64,000 nucleotides of DNA from Eonycteris spelaea (Eukaryota > Chordata > Mammalia > Chiroptera > Pteropodidae): NCBI GenBank assembly GCA_003508835.1, contig PUFA01000034.1, positions 3,746,501-3,810,500 on the forward strand, given 5' to 3'. The notes beneath the pieces are model-generated. The model had not been told where the DNA came from. It saw only the letters and a program-made list of their open reading frames with translations, and ran no database searches. The position numbers were made by a program, and so were the translations under genes. Each line of letters starts with the position of its first letter. Within the stretch, counting starts at the first letter, position 1. This document shows positions 36,875 through 48,497 of this stretch, piece after piece.

Positions 36875-37541
36875 CTAGAAAATAACAAGTGTTGGTGAGA
36901 AAACAGAAATGAATTTAAAAAGTTGCAAATTTTAGAATGATTCATACTGTAGAAGGCTTGAGTTTAATAAAGATGTTTGAATATTGTTTCTCTATTTCTT
37001 CTGAAAAAACTAAAACCTTGCTGAATTGAGAAGCAGGAGTCATTTATTTCTCAACAGCACTTCAAAAAACTCTCTTAAATCCCTTTGTACTGCAGCTTAC
37101 TCAAGGATAGGAACACATATCCTATCTGTTTAGACCTTAAAGTTTTTGTGAGATGTCAGAGCCCCCTGGCTGGGCCCTCAGTGACCATGTAGAGCAGCAG
37201 AATTATTTAATTCTTTTATTTGTGTAAAAACGAACTTGTGTTGTGCTTGAGCCATTGAACTTTCATAGCAATTGGCCCAGCCAGACTAATGTAAAACGTA
37301 TAATTTGTGTCATCTAAAACCTCAACAAATTATTATTTTAATAAAAAAAATTTAAATAAAGCTTCTGTAGCAAAGAAGACATTTCTTCTTTACATCAAGA
37401 GTGTTTAATTGTTCTTACATCTTTTCTATGCCTTGCCTGTCCCCTAAATAGATTTGCTTTCAATGTCCATAGGATTTGGAAGTAAAGGAAAACCCAGCCA
37501 GTAATCTATAATTAAAAGAGTTCAATCTTATGACTTCTCAC

Positions 37542-37598
37542 ACTGTAGAAGTTTTGGAACATGAAGATGTGGTGAAGACCCTTTCTGTCTCTTCCCAT
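37542..37598 (-). CDS. Candidate SP100-like linker exon (basic/serine)
   Basis: The exon has 57 nt with a very good acceptor (TCTCTTTCCTTTAG|AT) and donor CAGT|GTGAGA, phase 1 to phase 1, matching the phase of its neighbours on both sides. It encodes DGKRQKGSSPHLHVPKLLQ. It may correspond to the basic-then-serine stretch of human SP100 (RKRRFSSSDFS region), but the similarity is slight. The call rests mainly on splice sites, open frame, phase and position between two recognised exons. A decayed copy may lie near 41.27 kb. Confidence 0.5.
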
Positions 37599-38600
37599 CT
37601 AAAGGAAAGAGATCACTATCAAATGAATAAAGACCTACAATCACTTAGCCTATAGGTAAAATCAAAAAAGTATTAAAAAGCAACTTTTTTTTCATTGGTT
37701 TGCAGCCAACTAATTTAGCCGTGAATCTGGACTTGAGTTGCCACAAGTCCACATAAAATTCTTTATCACACTTGCAAATCACCATAATTTGCTGCGGAAA
37801 CATTAATATAGTATATTTGAGAGTGACGTTTTCCCCCATACCTTGTTGGGGTGTTTTGCAACATATAGGATATAATCCAAAGTGTCTTTCTAAAACAATA
37901 AAACTTTATTACATTACATCTGATCTCAGAGGATTTGAATAAAGGATTATAGATGTTTGCTAGGAGTCTGGGCTATTAATTCTGCCTCTTCTGGTAAATT
38001 TCCATGAGTAATATGTAAAAGAGTCTTAAAAATTTTGGTAGGGGAGTTTTGCCATATGTGAAATGGGGGAATGACAATGATCTGGACTACCTTTTAGGTT
38101 TTCTTTAGGGTATCTTTTGTGCAAAGATATTTTCAAATATCATTATAAGGCCAGTAGCATGTTGAGGGTCATCTGTGAAAAGCTGTAAATTAAATATGAT
38201 GGTGGTAACCAAAAGCTTTTCCTTCTGTCAATAATTAAAGAGCAGGACCAGAGGTTATTGAGTTTTAAACAAGTTTGTGACAAAAACGAACAAGTAGCTG
38301 ACTGTCCCATTTCTCTGCTCTCTGCAAAATGAGTGGTAAGTAAGGGTGGACGTCACTATATAATATCTGATACTTTGGGGGATAATGTGTCTGAGAACAT
38401 GTAGTAAGACAGCACTGCCATTCAACTAGAGTCGCCTCATTAAGCCGGAGTTCATAATGATTTCTTTCTTTGCAGTTTTCAAAATGGTCACATGGGATGG
38501 ATGCAAAGAATGGCTCCTGGGCTGTGGTGTGTGCTCAGAAAAACAGGAGCCCTGAACTCAGATGCCAGATGTCCTGGGGCCCAGAGATGGCAGTCCTTAC

Positions 38601-38669
38601 CCTTCTCACCAGGACCACTTCTCAGCTCAGAGCTCGAGGCTCTGGGTTGCTCATTTTTCACACTGGACT
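38601..38669 (-). CDS. SP100: SP100-like serine-rich linker exon
   Basis: The exon has 69 nt between acceptor CTCTTCAG and donor GAAGG|GTAAGG, phase 1 to phase 1. It encodes ESSVKNEQPRASSSELRSG followed by PGEK. It aligns with the SP100 stretch ESSEEEAPAEASSGALRS-HGEK, sharing the ASS-x-LRS core. The segment is low-complexity and probably disordered, so conservation of length and phase is stronger evidence than residue identity. It follows the EATCSRPQI exon by 1.6 kb. Confidence 0.75.
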
Positions 38670-40303
38670 CTGAAGAGTTTCCACGTCTTCTTACTGCAGA
38701 AGGAGCAAATGTCCCTTGAAGGTCTCAGTATATGACAAAGGAATCAACAGAGGGAGAACTTGGGAAGCTCTGAAAAACCAGAGCAAGACCCACCCTCCCT
38801 CAGACTTCCATTATCTGCTATTTGTATTCATGTGACTAAAAGTCAGTATTTTGTCCCTCCTGTCCCCTGAGCCGAGGGCTAAGATATTTCACTCTCAGTA
38901 GGCATCTCTGCTTTGTCTTGGCCCATTGACTTTTGCACTGGATTATCTTTTTTCTTTTACATGTAGCTTTATTTTTGTTGTTTTGGTATCTGTCATTGTA
39001 TTATTAGCTCTGTTTCTCTCCCAGGGCAATACTGGAAACCTGGTATTAAAGAAGGCAGAGCTCTCACTTGGCTACTTCCCAGAGTGGCTAGTGAACTAGA
39101 ACCTCCCCCTCCCCTTTCTAAAACTCCTTGGAATTTTTACTTGAGGAAAAAAAACCCTGAAAATTCTATTGTATTTGAATTATTGACTTCTTTGGGTTTA
39201 TTTGTTACAGCTATTAGCCTAACTAATACAAAAGTTAAAATATGAACCATCTTAATTTAAACATTTATATTTTACTATGAAGGATATACCAATGAATTAG
39301 AATGAATCTTTTGTAGAAAACATTGTTCATCTGTAACCATGAAGGGTGCTTATTTGCTCTTACTTGTTTTACAAGGTCTTTTCCCAGATGTAAGTGATTT
39401 TGTCAAATCTATGGGTTCTACAAAGTAAACAGGAGAAAACAGGTATTTGTTCACAGCAGTCTTACATATTCTATGACAACTAACAAGGCTGATGGGCTTG
39501 TGATGATAACAATGTTTTGAGGATCATTTCCCTCTCCTCCCAGTTCTTGTGCCCAGGGTCATAACGCTGAGTTTCTGCCAGCTCTCCTTTTTACCCTCCA
39601 TGTGAATTTGTAAATGACCCTTAAACATTACTAGCTCCAGTTTCATCATCCATAAAGGTAAGAGGTATAATAAATTTGGGGGTAAGAGGAAGACTGGATA
39701 ACGTAGTTACCCAATCTCCCCACTAAGGTTTTTGTGAAAGCAAGATGAACTTTTATTCACAAAAGGCCTGTGAAAAATCACAATGTAAGCCAATAGTTTA
39801 ACTATAAATTGCGTTTGAGAGTAGTAGGTGTAAAGCCATTTTTTTCATCAATAATTAAATAGCAGCACAAATTATTCTTTGAAGATTTTTTGAGTTTGGT
39901 ACTAATGACAATATTACCAACAAATAGTGGAATGCAGTAATTACTGTGCTCTATAGACTATGAAGTATGTTTGTAGACACTAAGTACCTTAATTCAATTC
40001 TTTAGCATGACTAGATATGATAATGTATAGTAAAAAAGACTGTCATTTTACTAGCATGTTATTGCTACATATTCTGTATATCAATTGTTTTGGCTCATTC
40101 AGTTAAACAACAATTTATAATGCCTTTTTGCCTCCTTCTATTTTCCAATTGGGTCAAAGAAGTCAAATGCTGAAAATGGTTACCTAGAAGTAATCGAACT
40201 CAAGGCATATGGAGAATGTCAGAATAAAATTCACCAGGAGAACAGGCTCTGCATTTAGACTCTGGATATTTGTCGTCCAGGAATGCAATCTTTATATTCT
40301 TAC

Positions 40304-40360
40304 CTTGTGCAATCTGGGGTCTTGAGCAGGTGGCTTCTTGGGTCTCTCTCATGCTTGGTT
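40304..40360 (-). CDS. SP100: SP100-like linker exon with the EATCSRPQI motif
   Basis: The exon has 57 nt, acceptor CCTTAG|AACC and strong donor CAAG|GTAAGA, phase 1 to phase 1. It encodes EPSMRETQEATCSRPQIAQ. The nine residues EATCSRPQI match human SP100 as remembered, and this is the best single argument for SP100 rather than SP140 or SP110. The human protein continues with a region including the major SUMO-acceptor lysine and an HP1-interacting part; the corresponding next exon was not located between here and 38.67 kb. A 6-kb gap upstream should hold further linker exons that I could not recognise. Confidence 0.82.
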
Positions 40361-40844
40361 CTAAGGATTCAAAGTTATTGATCATGGCACAGGGAATGGA
40401 ATTCTTTAGGTGTTTAGTGTGTGATCAAGAAACCAATTCAGCAGGAAACTCCCTAATAAAACTTGAAAAAATCTTGAAAACTCATGCAAATCACAGCCTG
40501 TATCCAGGCCACCCTGGTATGCCTTGTAGGTTAGTGATGCTCCATTCCCTGTCCCCGGAGCAGGGGGAAGCTCTGTTCTGTTCGTACTTTACCTTCTTAC
40601 ACTTCTCTCTTACCCCTTCTGTTGTTAGTTAACACTTCATCTTCTTTCTTTTGTGGGGAAACCTTGGGAATCTTATGTTGAAGAAAGTGAACCTCCTCTA
40701 CCCCCTGCCAACCTTGAACTGTTTGCAAGGCTGAGAAATAATCTTCTCTTGCATTTAGCCACAGATCTATTTTAGGACCACCTTTTAGAGCAGTTTTCTA
40801 CACTAAGACATAAGTTAGAATGTGCACTCTCTATAATCAGGGGG

Positions 40845-40925
40845 ATTGTTTCATAAACTATATAAATGTCTAACCAATGTACTTTATACTTGAAACTAAG
40901 AATAAAATAAATTTTTTAAAATTAC
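40845..40925 (+). mobile_element. Tiny L1 3' end
   Basis: Only the last 80 bases of the L1 3' end, with A-rich tail (TATAAATGTCTAACCAATGT), as at 4540-4587 and 21535-21590. A heavily 5'-truncated insertion. Confidence 0.65.
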
Positions 40926-42234
40926 AATTAAAAGAAGATTGTGCACTCTAAAAAATAAAGCAATTTACTTTTTACATTGATAGTTCTAGTGAGCAATTGA
41001 ATGACTACATTATTTAAAATACTGATCTTGTGTAACATCAAGACCAGGTAACATTTTTTTATTTGTTCTTAGATCTTTTCTTAGTGTATTTCCATAAATA
41101 GACATGTTTCTAATAACCTCTGAAGGAGTAAAGAGGGAAAACAAATCACCAGTTTGTATACTAAAGAGCTACAGATCTTATGGCAATTCATGCAGCATAT
41201 AGGAATGAGGAAACAACATTCTAATAACTGTTTCAAGCTCCAGTTTCACAAAGGAAATAAAGCAGAACTAAGGACCCTAGTCTTTCCCTTCATCTCCAGG
41301 AGACTTAGCAGAAGACCTGAAACATGTATGCGATTGTGTTTTCTCACCTAGAATCAGGGGTAACAATGTCCATCTTGCTTACCCCTCTGTGTTGTAAAGG
41401 AAAAAGTAAGACACTACTTGCCAAGGTCCTTTGAAGAGTCACTATGTATGTCATGACCTGCTGAAGAAGCCTGTAAAAACAGGACTTTGGGTTTCAAACC
41501 ATCTTATCAATTTCTGCTAACACTAGAGAGCTGGATGAGTTATCTTTAGACACAATTCAGTTGTTGATCAGATAACAATATGACCTCCCAGTAAAGACAT
41601 ATTAGCTTTCTCTTCTCTGTAGAAATCACTCAATAAATCCAACACTTTATCATCATAGCAACTAGGTAGTTTTAAAACTAACTTGTTACTTCACTAGCCT
41701 ATTTTTACTATATAATCAATATATGGGTGCATAGGACCTATCAGTTAATAGGCCTATATAATGATTTCTTATTGCCTTACACATTCCAAAAAGGTCAAGT
41801 AAAATGAAGATAATGGGGTTACTGGATAAAGTGGTTCCATGGTACAGAATGAACTCAGAATACGTTTCCTCAGGAAACAATAGCTCTAACTCAATTCCCT
41901 GCAGCCCAAGCCTTTCTCTCCCACCTTTTTACCAGGCCTCCTTCTTAGCTTCCAGGTGGAGGTTTCTGGGGGCTTGCTTCCATCACTGGATTCTGTGGAG
42001 TACTCACTACTGATCACTGCACAGAGGAGCAAAACCCTTTAGGGTCTCTGAGTGGGGCCACAGAGACCATGGATAGGAATCCCATAATGAGAACTCTAGG
42101 GAGACCTGGAAGCTATGCTAACTCGGGTGACCCAGCTCTGTGCCTGAATGTGTGTGACCTGCAGGTTGTTCCAGGTCCTACACAAAAGGTGATGAAATTC
42201 ATGCACAGAGGGCAGCTTGGCCCCTCCTGCACCT

Positions 42235-42425
42235 ATTCTTACCCTTACCCTCATTCTATTTCTTATCTCTGCCCCCAACCTACCTTCAACCTTATGCAAC
42301 CTCTTACTTCTACCCTCAATGTAATTCCTAACCCCATCTTATTCTACCTCTTACCTTTACCCTCAATCTTCCTCTTACCCTCATCTCTGTTCTACCTTTG
42401 ACCTCTACCCTCATTCTACCTCTTT
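42235..42425. repeat. Degenerate TTACCCTCATTCTACC tandem repeat
   Basis: About 190 bases in which TTACCC / TCTACCCTCA-TTCTACCTC units recur with variation; one strand is almost pure pyrimidine and A. Confidence 0.7.
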
Positions 42426-43189
42426 TTTTTCCTTTTATTTTATTTCTTCAGTTTATTCTTGGCTCAGCCATTTTTGCTAATTACTTCTGTTTCTGGCAAT
42501 GGAATCTCTTGATACTTCCCTTGTCTTCATGTGTTTCTTCTTCATCTCCTCTCATGAATACCTTGGCTATTTGATTTTTCCCCTTTTCTTTAACTCCAGC
42601 CCCCATATTTCCCCTTCTATGAATAGAGAACTATACTTTCTGATATCAACACTTAAATTTACCATTGAGTTTTTGGTATTTTTCCAATTCCTGTGGACTT
42701 TCTTCTACTGAACTCACTGCATAAGGCGCTGGTTCCCTCCCTTTGCTACATCTAACCAAGGCGATCTGGACTGCCTCCATGGGCTCTGATAACATGTCCC
42801 AGACCTTTGCTTGGTACCACGATTCAGATTCTACATTCTTTTAGTCAGCCTGGCCTATTACTATGTCAGATGCCTGATTATAGTCAGTCCTTGCTTGGGC
42901 TTGCCATTCAAACTTTTGGGTTAAAAAAATGTCTTTTCCTTCTTTATATCTACCAGATATATAGAACAGGAATTGATTTGGTTTCCATGATTGGGTAGCT
43001 CTGTTCCTGAACTAAATTGTAATAAATGAAGAATTTTTATTTTTGTTTCCCTAAAAAGGAGTGATCACTCCTCACTACTATTAGCCAGCCCTTCTCCCTA
43101 TACTTACACTGCAGGGGGAAATCCACTCTGATTTCTCTCCTTTCCTGCTGCTCTACTCTGTCTCTCTCTTTCTGCCTCTCTTAACTCTG

Positions 43190-43227
43190 TTTTGTTTTGT
43201 TTTGTTTTGTTTTGTTTTGTTTTTGTT
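43190..43227. repeat. (TTTTG)n microsatellite
   Basis: Seven near-perfect TTTTG units. Confidence 0.9.
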
Positions 43228-46219
43228 CTTATTTTTCTGCAGCGAGCCCTATTTTTATCTGAGAGGGTTCCAAGGCCTTTCTGATCACTATGGACACCTT
43301 ACCTTCTCAGCAGTATTGGGGACAGCCCTTTGTGCCTTCTTTCTGGTGACCGTCACCTCAAATCAGTAGTTGATTTATCTTCTCTCTCTTTACTTTCTAC
43401 CAATTTTTCATTCATTGTCTTTTACTCATTCTTTATATAGCTCTCTTTGTGCTTCTCCTATTTAAAAAATTTATTGATATTCACTTCCTTCTGTATCTTT
43501 CTCTCTTCATACTCATTTCCTCTATGTTTTTTTTTTTTTTTATCACTGTCGCAAGGGCTCCATAGGGTCTAGGGTAAAGCAAAGTTTATGTCTAGGACAG
43601 AAGAAGGTGCTAACTGTGAGATCTTCCTTACCTGTGCCCTAGGATCTCCTCAACCTGGCCCTGTTGTCCCTATGTGATATTTCAGTTTACCCATTCTCTG
43701 TTATGTTTCCTACTTTCTCCTATTTGTCCCTGCTTCTCAATTATTAATGTGACCTGTGAATACTGCTTCTATATCAATTTCATGTTTTATTTTCTTCATC
43801 TTAAGCATTCCCATTATTACCAAGGTCCTTCTCCTGTAACTATGTCCACAACATCGAGTCCTCCACCTGCCAGTTCTACTCCACACTTGTCAAACTTAGC
43901 CACTCAGTCTTATTTGCTGGCTCAGACTCTTGAGTACCTTGTTCCTTCACTTGCAGGCTTTCTAGTGCATTATTGTTGTCATCGGTTGTATATTTCCTCT
44001 TTACATTTATCTGTTCTGTTTCAGAGAGGTGCTCTGAGAGTCCTTTTTCAGGTGAAGCTGTATCTAAACAACAGTTTGATGCATAGCTATTTTATTTGCA
44101 TCAATCAGTGTCTAACAGCAGAGTTCAGTCCTCATTCTCAGTGGCTGAACTTGCACAAAAAAAACTACTGTCATTCTTTCTCCTCTGAAAAATGAAGATG
44201 ACATACCATTCTTTTAAGGTGTTTGAGAAGATTAAATATTGCCTATATCATTATGAGGGATATTGTGACTGATCCAAAAATTAACTCTTTATGATTAATG
44301 TCTTAAATGTATCATATTTAAAATAATTTAATCACATTATTAAGAGTGTTATAGATTAAGGAGAAGTCAAGAGATGTAAGCCGTCAGTCATTATTAGTTA
44401 CTAAAGTACCAAAGTGTTTTTCAGAGGCCCATCAGGTATTTGGCAGACAGCTCCTGGCCTGCAGCCCCAGGAATGATGGGAGAAGGTTTGCAAGAGAGGC
44501 ACATGATGCCTATGGTCCTGTGTGAGAGATTCAACAGGTAGGGGACCTTGGCCCAGGAGGAACATACTCATCACCCCTTCCTCACATCTCCCCCTACAGC
44601 GCTGGCTGCTGGTGAACATAACATCAAAGCACCAAGGCCACAGCCAGATGTGAGCAAGACAGATGCAGAAAACCGTGAAGCTAGGCACATGCACAGTAAG
44701 TCCCAGAATTGTCAGGAGTTGGCAGCAAATGCGTTTAAAGAAAATAGGAGAAACCCTTCCAGACAACCAAGGAAATGAAGGCCGTTATAATTCCTTGGAG
44801 AAATTACAGAAGCAAGATGGACAATTCTGGTAATCAGTATGAAAAAGAAGCAGCACCCTTACCCACCCAAGCAATAGGATGAGAATAGCAAAGGATCACA
44901 GAACAATCAACAAGAACAGACCATTGGAATGTGAGGCATCTGTGTTGATCCAAGGCAGGTAGTTTTCACCAGTTCCTAGGTGGCAAAGATTAGAAATTTA
45001 TTTCAGAAATTAAGGTGTGAGCTGCACTAATCTCCCCTAATCACTTTTTAATCTTTATAAATTTGGTATTAAAGACACACCTCTCTCTCCAAGAGTCCAT
45101 CTGGATCCCACCCGACTCTTGCCATCACCCACACACTCTTTTGAGAGGGTCTCAGCAGGTGATCTCACTGAGTGTCATCCATGAGCCATCCAGGTAACTG
45201 ACAACAGTTTTTCTTGTCACCCATTGCCATGGTGAACCTGCCTTTGCCCTCAGAGCTGCCCTTGACTGGTGGCCTTACCTTACTTCCCATGCTCCTTCCC
45301 TCCATGCCCTCCCTCTGCATGTCTGTTCATTCTGTCTTTCTTGCTGGTTTTTCCAGGAGAGTTCAGTGTCTGACTCTCCTCCATTTCCTCAGCTCCTCAT
45401 GTTCTTCTTTCTTTATCTTTCCCTCTGCATATATTTCCCAATTTTTGTATCATGCTTCTGTCTTTTCTGTGATTTCATCTGTGTGTGTACAGGGTCAAGA
45501 ACACAGGCTCTGGGTTCAGAATGCTGGGTTCATCGTGATTGTGTGACCCTAGCTGAGTACATATATGAGCTCTCTGGTATCAGTTTCCTTTTCTGCGAAA
45601 TGGGCACCTAGTGATATTACCCATCCATGGCAGCTGTGAGCACTAAAGCTATGGTTGCCAAAGCAAATAAGTGAGCTTCTTTTTATTGTGTTTTCATCCC
45701 TTTCCCCTACTTTTCACTTCCTCCCTTCTTTCTCTCTCTCGAATACTTCTCCACACCACTACCACTTCCTCTTCTCTCTCTACACGACAGAATTTCTCCT
45801 TGAATATTCCTGCTCTTGAACAACATCCCACATTTAAATCAGTCTCTTCTCCTGCCATCATCAAGGGTCTTCTCAACAACATTGACCTTGAAGTCATAGT
45901 TCTAGCCCTTCACAACTTCACACTAATGATCTCCTAGTAGCATCTTTCTAAATTATAATTACTTCCAGTTCCTCATCCCTTTAAATCTTGTTTACTGACA
46001 CACTGGGTTTCTGTTTCTTAGCCGTGGTTATTGGGCCAATGGTCTCTTATCATAGCTGCTCCTCCAGGATTGGCCTCTGGTCAGATGCTCATACAAATGC
46101 CCATCCCTGCCTTCTCCATGTGCCTTGACCTTTCTTCTCCACTCAGAACTCAGGCCCCCACCTTCCTTTCTCCTTTCCTCTTAGCAGATGAGAATCAATT
46201 TCTATCTAGTTGCAATCAC

Positions 46220-46300
46220 CTTGTTCAAGGCTTTGTTGGGCATTCAAGCTCTCTCTCCTTTCTGTTTCATCCCACTTTTGACAATTTCCCTGTCGGATCA
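46220..46300 (-). CDS. SP100: SP100-like linker exon just after the HSR
   Basis: The exon has 81 nt, with acceptor CCTCTCTTCAG and a weak donor (CAAG|GTGATT), phase 1 to phase 1. Joined to the HSR exon it reads IAG-VIRQGNCQKWDETERRES and ends QQSLEQ. Human SP100 has a comparable acidic stretch after the HSR (VIHDKL, then a Glu/Arg-rich run, then SLEQG), and the spacing agrees. Without the splice the frame meets TAG soon after the donor, as expected of an exon edge. The charged segment has no known catalytic role. The main doubt is the non-canonical +4 to +6 bases of the donor. Confidence 0.72.
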
Positions 46301-46309
46301 CTGAAGAGA

Positions 46310-48320
46310 GGGAGAGAGGACAGTTAGAGATCTCCATCAGATACCACGACAACATCTCAAATTTACACATTTAGGAATTTTCAGCTCTTGGGTCACTGAG
46401 AGCTCAGTGGGTCCCAGTCCTCATGGTGAAGTTCCCCCTTCATCCCTGGGACAGAAAGGAGAAACTCCAATAAGGGAGCACTTAATGTCACCCCCACCAA
46501 AAGGAGCCACCTGAATGTCAGGATAAAGGAGTTGTGGAAACAGCCTGTTACTCATACAAAAAAAAATTCAAGTGGCTGGGAAAGTACATGTCAAAATAAA
46601 TGCTGGAAGTGAAATGAGTATTCTGACCTGTTCAAAATGTAAGGAGGAAACAGAGGAGTTTTCTGGGGAAGAAAACTAAGATGCTATAGAGGTACATGTG
46701 TATAAAAGAGAAAGCTCAGGAACTTTCAAAAAACAGCTGGGTAAGAGAAGGGTGAAATTAATTGGGTCAGGGAGGATGAGCCCTTCCCAAAGAGACACCA
46801 GAGGACACTGGAGGAATTAGAAAGACCTCCGGGTGGGGGTAGGGGGTTGGGCAGATCTCAGGAATGAAGGAAGGACACCCTCTGAAGCTGCAAGCAGGGA
46901 GTGCATATTGTGGTGCAATCAAGAGGCCTGCCTAGAGCACGGACTTGGGAAACTGCTAAAGAGAGAAGGTCAGGAATATGTAGGTGATCGAGCAAACACA
47001 GAAAGGAAGGAAATAAACCGAGAAGTCTGGGGTGAGTGTCTGGGGAGAATCTGGAGAGGAGGAGCCTAGGAAGGAGGTGGGCCCACATTGCCCATTGCTG
47101 ATGGCAGGGGTGCCTCTGGGATAATAAACCTGTGCTTATAAACCTCTTGAATGTTATAGGAATAGACTTGAAATTCCTTAGTTTTAGATGCCAGGCCTTT
47201 CAAAATCTTTTTCAAAAGTATCCCTTTTGAACCAACACTCACAATCTGCTTCTCACTCTCAAATTGAGAGAAATCTAATTATCCTTGTTTTGCAGAGATG
47301 CTGGACCCTTTCTCATTCTGTGCCTGTTCCTGTAGCATCTGCCCTCTTCAGTTCATATAATCATATTTCCTGTGGATTCTCCATCATTATTTGGAGATGT
47401 TGGTTGACACTAAACTGTGTTGGAATAAAACATTTTCTGGGCAAGTAAAACAAAATTCATGGGAGGGCTTCTTCTTTACTGAGTACCAATTGAAAAGTAT
47501 AAAACATGAGTGTCAAGAAAAAGTGGTAAATCAAACCTGTAGTTTTGTATAATACAAAAACCAGTCTTGGCAGAGCAATTGATTTTGTGATATTGGCTTA
47601 ATGTTTGTTTCATCCCTTGTGGAGAAAAAGTTAGTAAAACCATTTCTCCTTCTTTAAGACCAGTTTGACCTTGGTTCACTTTCTTGCTCGTTTGATGAAG
47701 GTGGCCTCCCTTCCGTGTTACTAGGCCAACACTGAGTTTACAGTGAAAAGTGACCCATAACCAGTCAAATGTGGACTGGGAGGGACTATCTGTAAACTAT
47801 AAGCCATTTTACATCTTCCTTCAGTGTGGTGACTCTTGGAACTCGGTTGTCCCTTGTGGGGTCCCTGAAAGTTTTCACTACGGAGTCGTTACATGACACA
47901 TTGACTCCCATGGCCATGGTGCTACTCAGCCAGCGTGGATCCTACACCCACAGCTAAGCTGTCACTCGAGGCGGGTAGCAGTCAACGTGATGGACTGCTG
48001 TGTCAACCACTGCAAGGAGTCCCCCGGGAGAAGGGCAACTGATGCTGCCTTACTGGGATGCTATGTTTCCTGTCATTTATCCTTCTAAGTAAAGCTTTGA
48101 GGCTGGTTGTCTTATGAGTCTAAATGCCTAGCTAAGCAGACACCCAGGTGGGTGTTGTACCATAGTCATTCTACAACAAGCTCGGAGGCAGCTCATGACA
48201 TGTTTGGTATCTCAACTGCTATATCCCTACTTCTTAGCACCATGTGTGATTCACAGTAGATGCTCAATAAATACTTGTCACAAAAAATTAGCCTTGGACA
48301 ATGGAAAGTAGGTAATAAAG
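46310..48320. other. Intron, nothing specific recognised
   Basis: Intron between the HSR and the first linker exon. No repeat family or exon could be supported by eye. Confidence 0.35.
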
Positions 48321-48328
48321 CTATTTAC

Positions 48329-48497
48329 CAGCTATGAAGCTTTCACCAATGCGTTTTAAAGCAGGGTAGCTCTTCGTCATGACCTCGTTGAACAATGCAT
48401 CCAGAAGTGGCAGGTCAAATGTCTTCTCCGCTTCACTGAGAACATTGTACACCACTTTTTGTACAGGGATAAGGTTTCTACAAGAATCTTGAGAATC
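48329..48497 (-). CDS. SP100: SP100-like exon: HSR domain, second half
   Basis: The exon has 169 nt between a TTTTTAAG acceptor and a G|GTAAAT donor. It starts in frame and ends in phase 1. It completes the HSR with [18 protein letters not shown], then [16 protein letters not shown] and a helix ending RIGESFIAG. The DSQDSCRNL stretch is closer to SP100 than to SP140, judged from memory of the human proteins. Hydrophobic spacing along the helices is intact and there is no stop, so nuclear-body targeting is predicted to be kept. The exon lies 1.1 kb downstream of the first HSR exon with no repeat recognised between them. Confidence 0.93.

Larger units (their letters stand above)
35985..36930. 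repeat. Tandem duplication containing an SP100-like exon
   Basis: Two units of roughly 350 bp (about 35985-36340 and 36590-36930) share an order of elements: the end of an interspersed repeat (GGTCC-AGG-ATTAGGACATGGACATC type), an AT-rich spacer, the exon, and a tail ending GAGAAAACAGAAATGAAT. The breakpoints appear to lie in the repeat. Divergence is high, so the event is ancient. Confidence 0.7.
41000..46200. other. Intron, no further exon supported
   Basis: Human SP100 has several linker exons between those found at 46.3 and 40.3 kb, so some should lie here. Good donors occur on the minus strand near 43657 and 43302, but the enclosed peptides do not match the family. A degraded pyrimidine repeat is at 42235-42425 and (TTTTG)n at 43190-43227. 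Confidence 0.35.

Noticed and set aside
43622..43680. Strong GTAAGG donor on the minus strand with a short open block upstream
   Set aside because: The acceptor is poor and the peptide has no similarity to the SP100 linker.
44030..44190. Minus-strand block with a CTTCATTTTTCAG acceptor and a Lys/Ser-rich frame vaguely like human SP100
   Set aside because: The matching frame would need phase 0, but the neighbouring exons are phase 1, and in phase 1 it stops at once.
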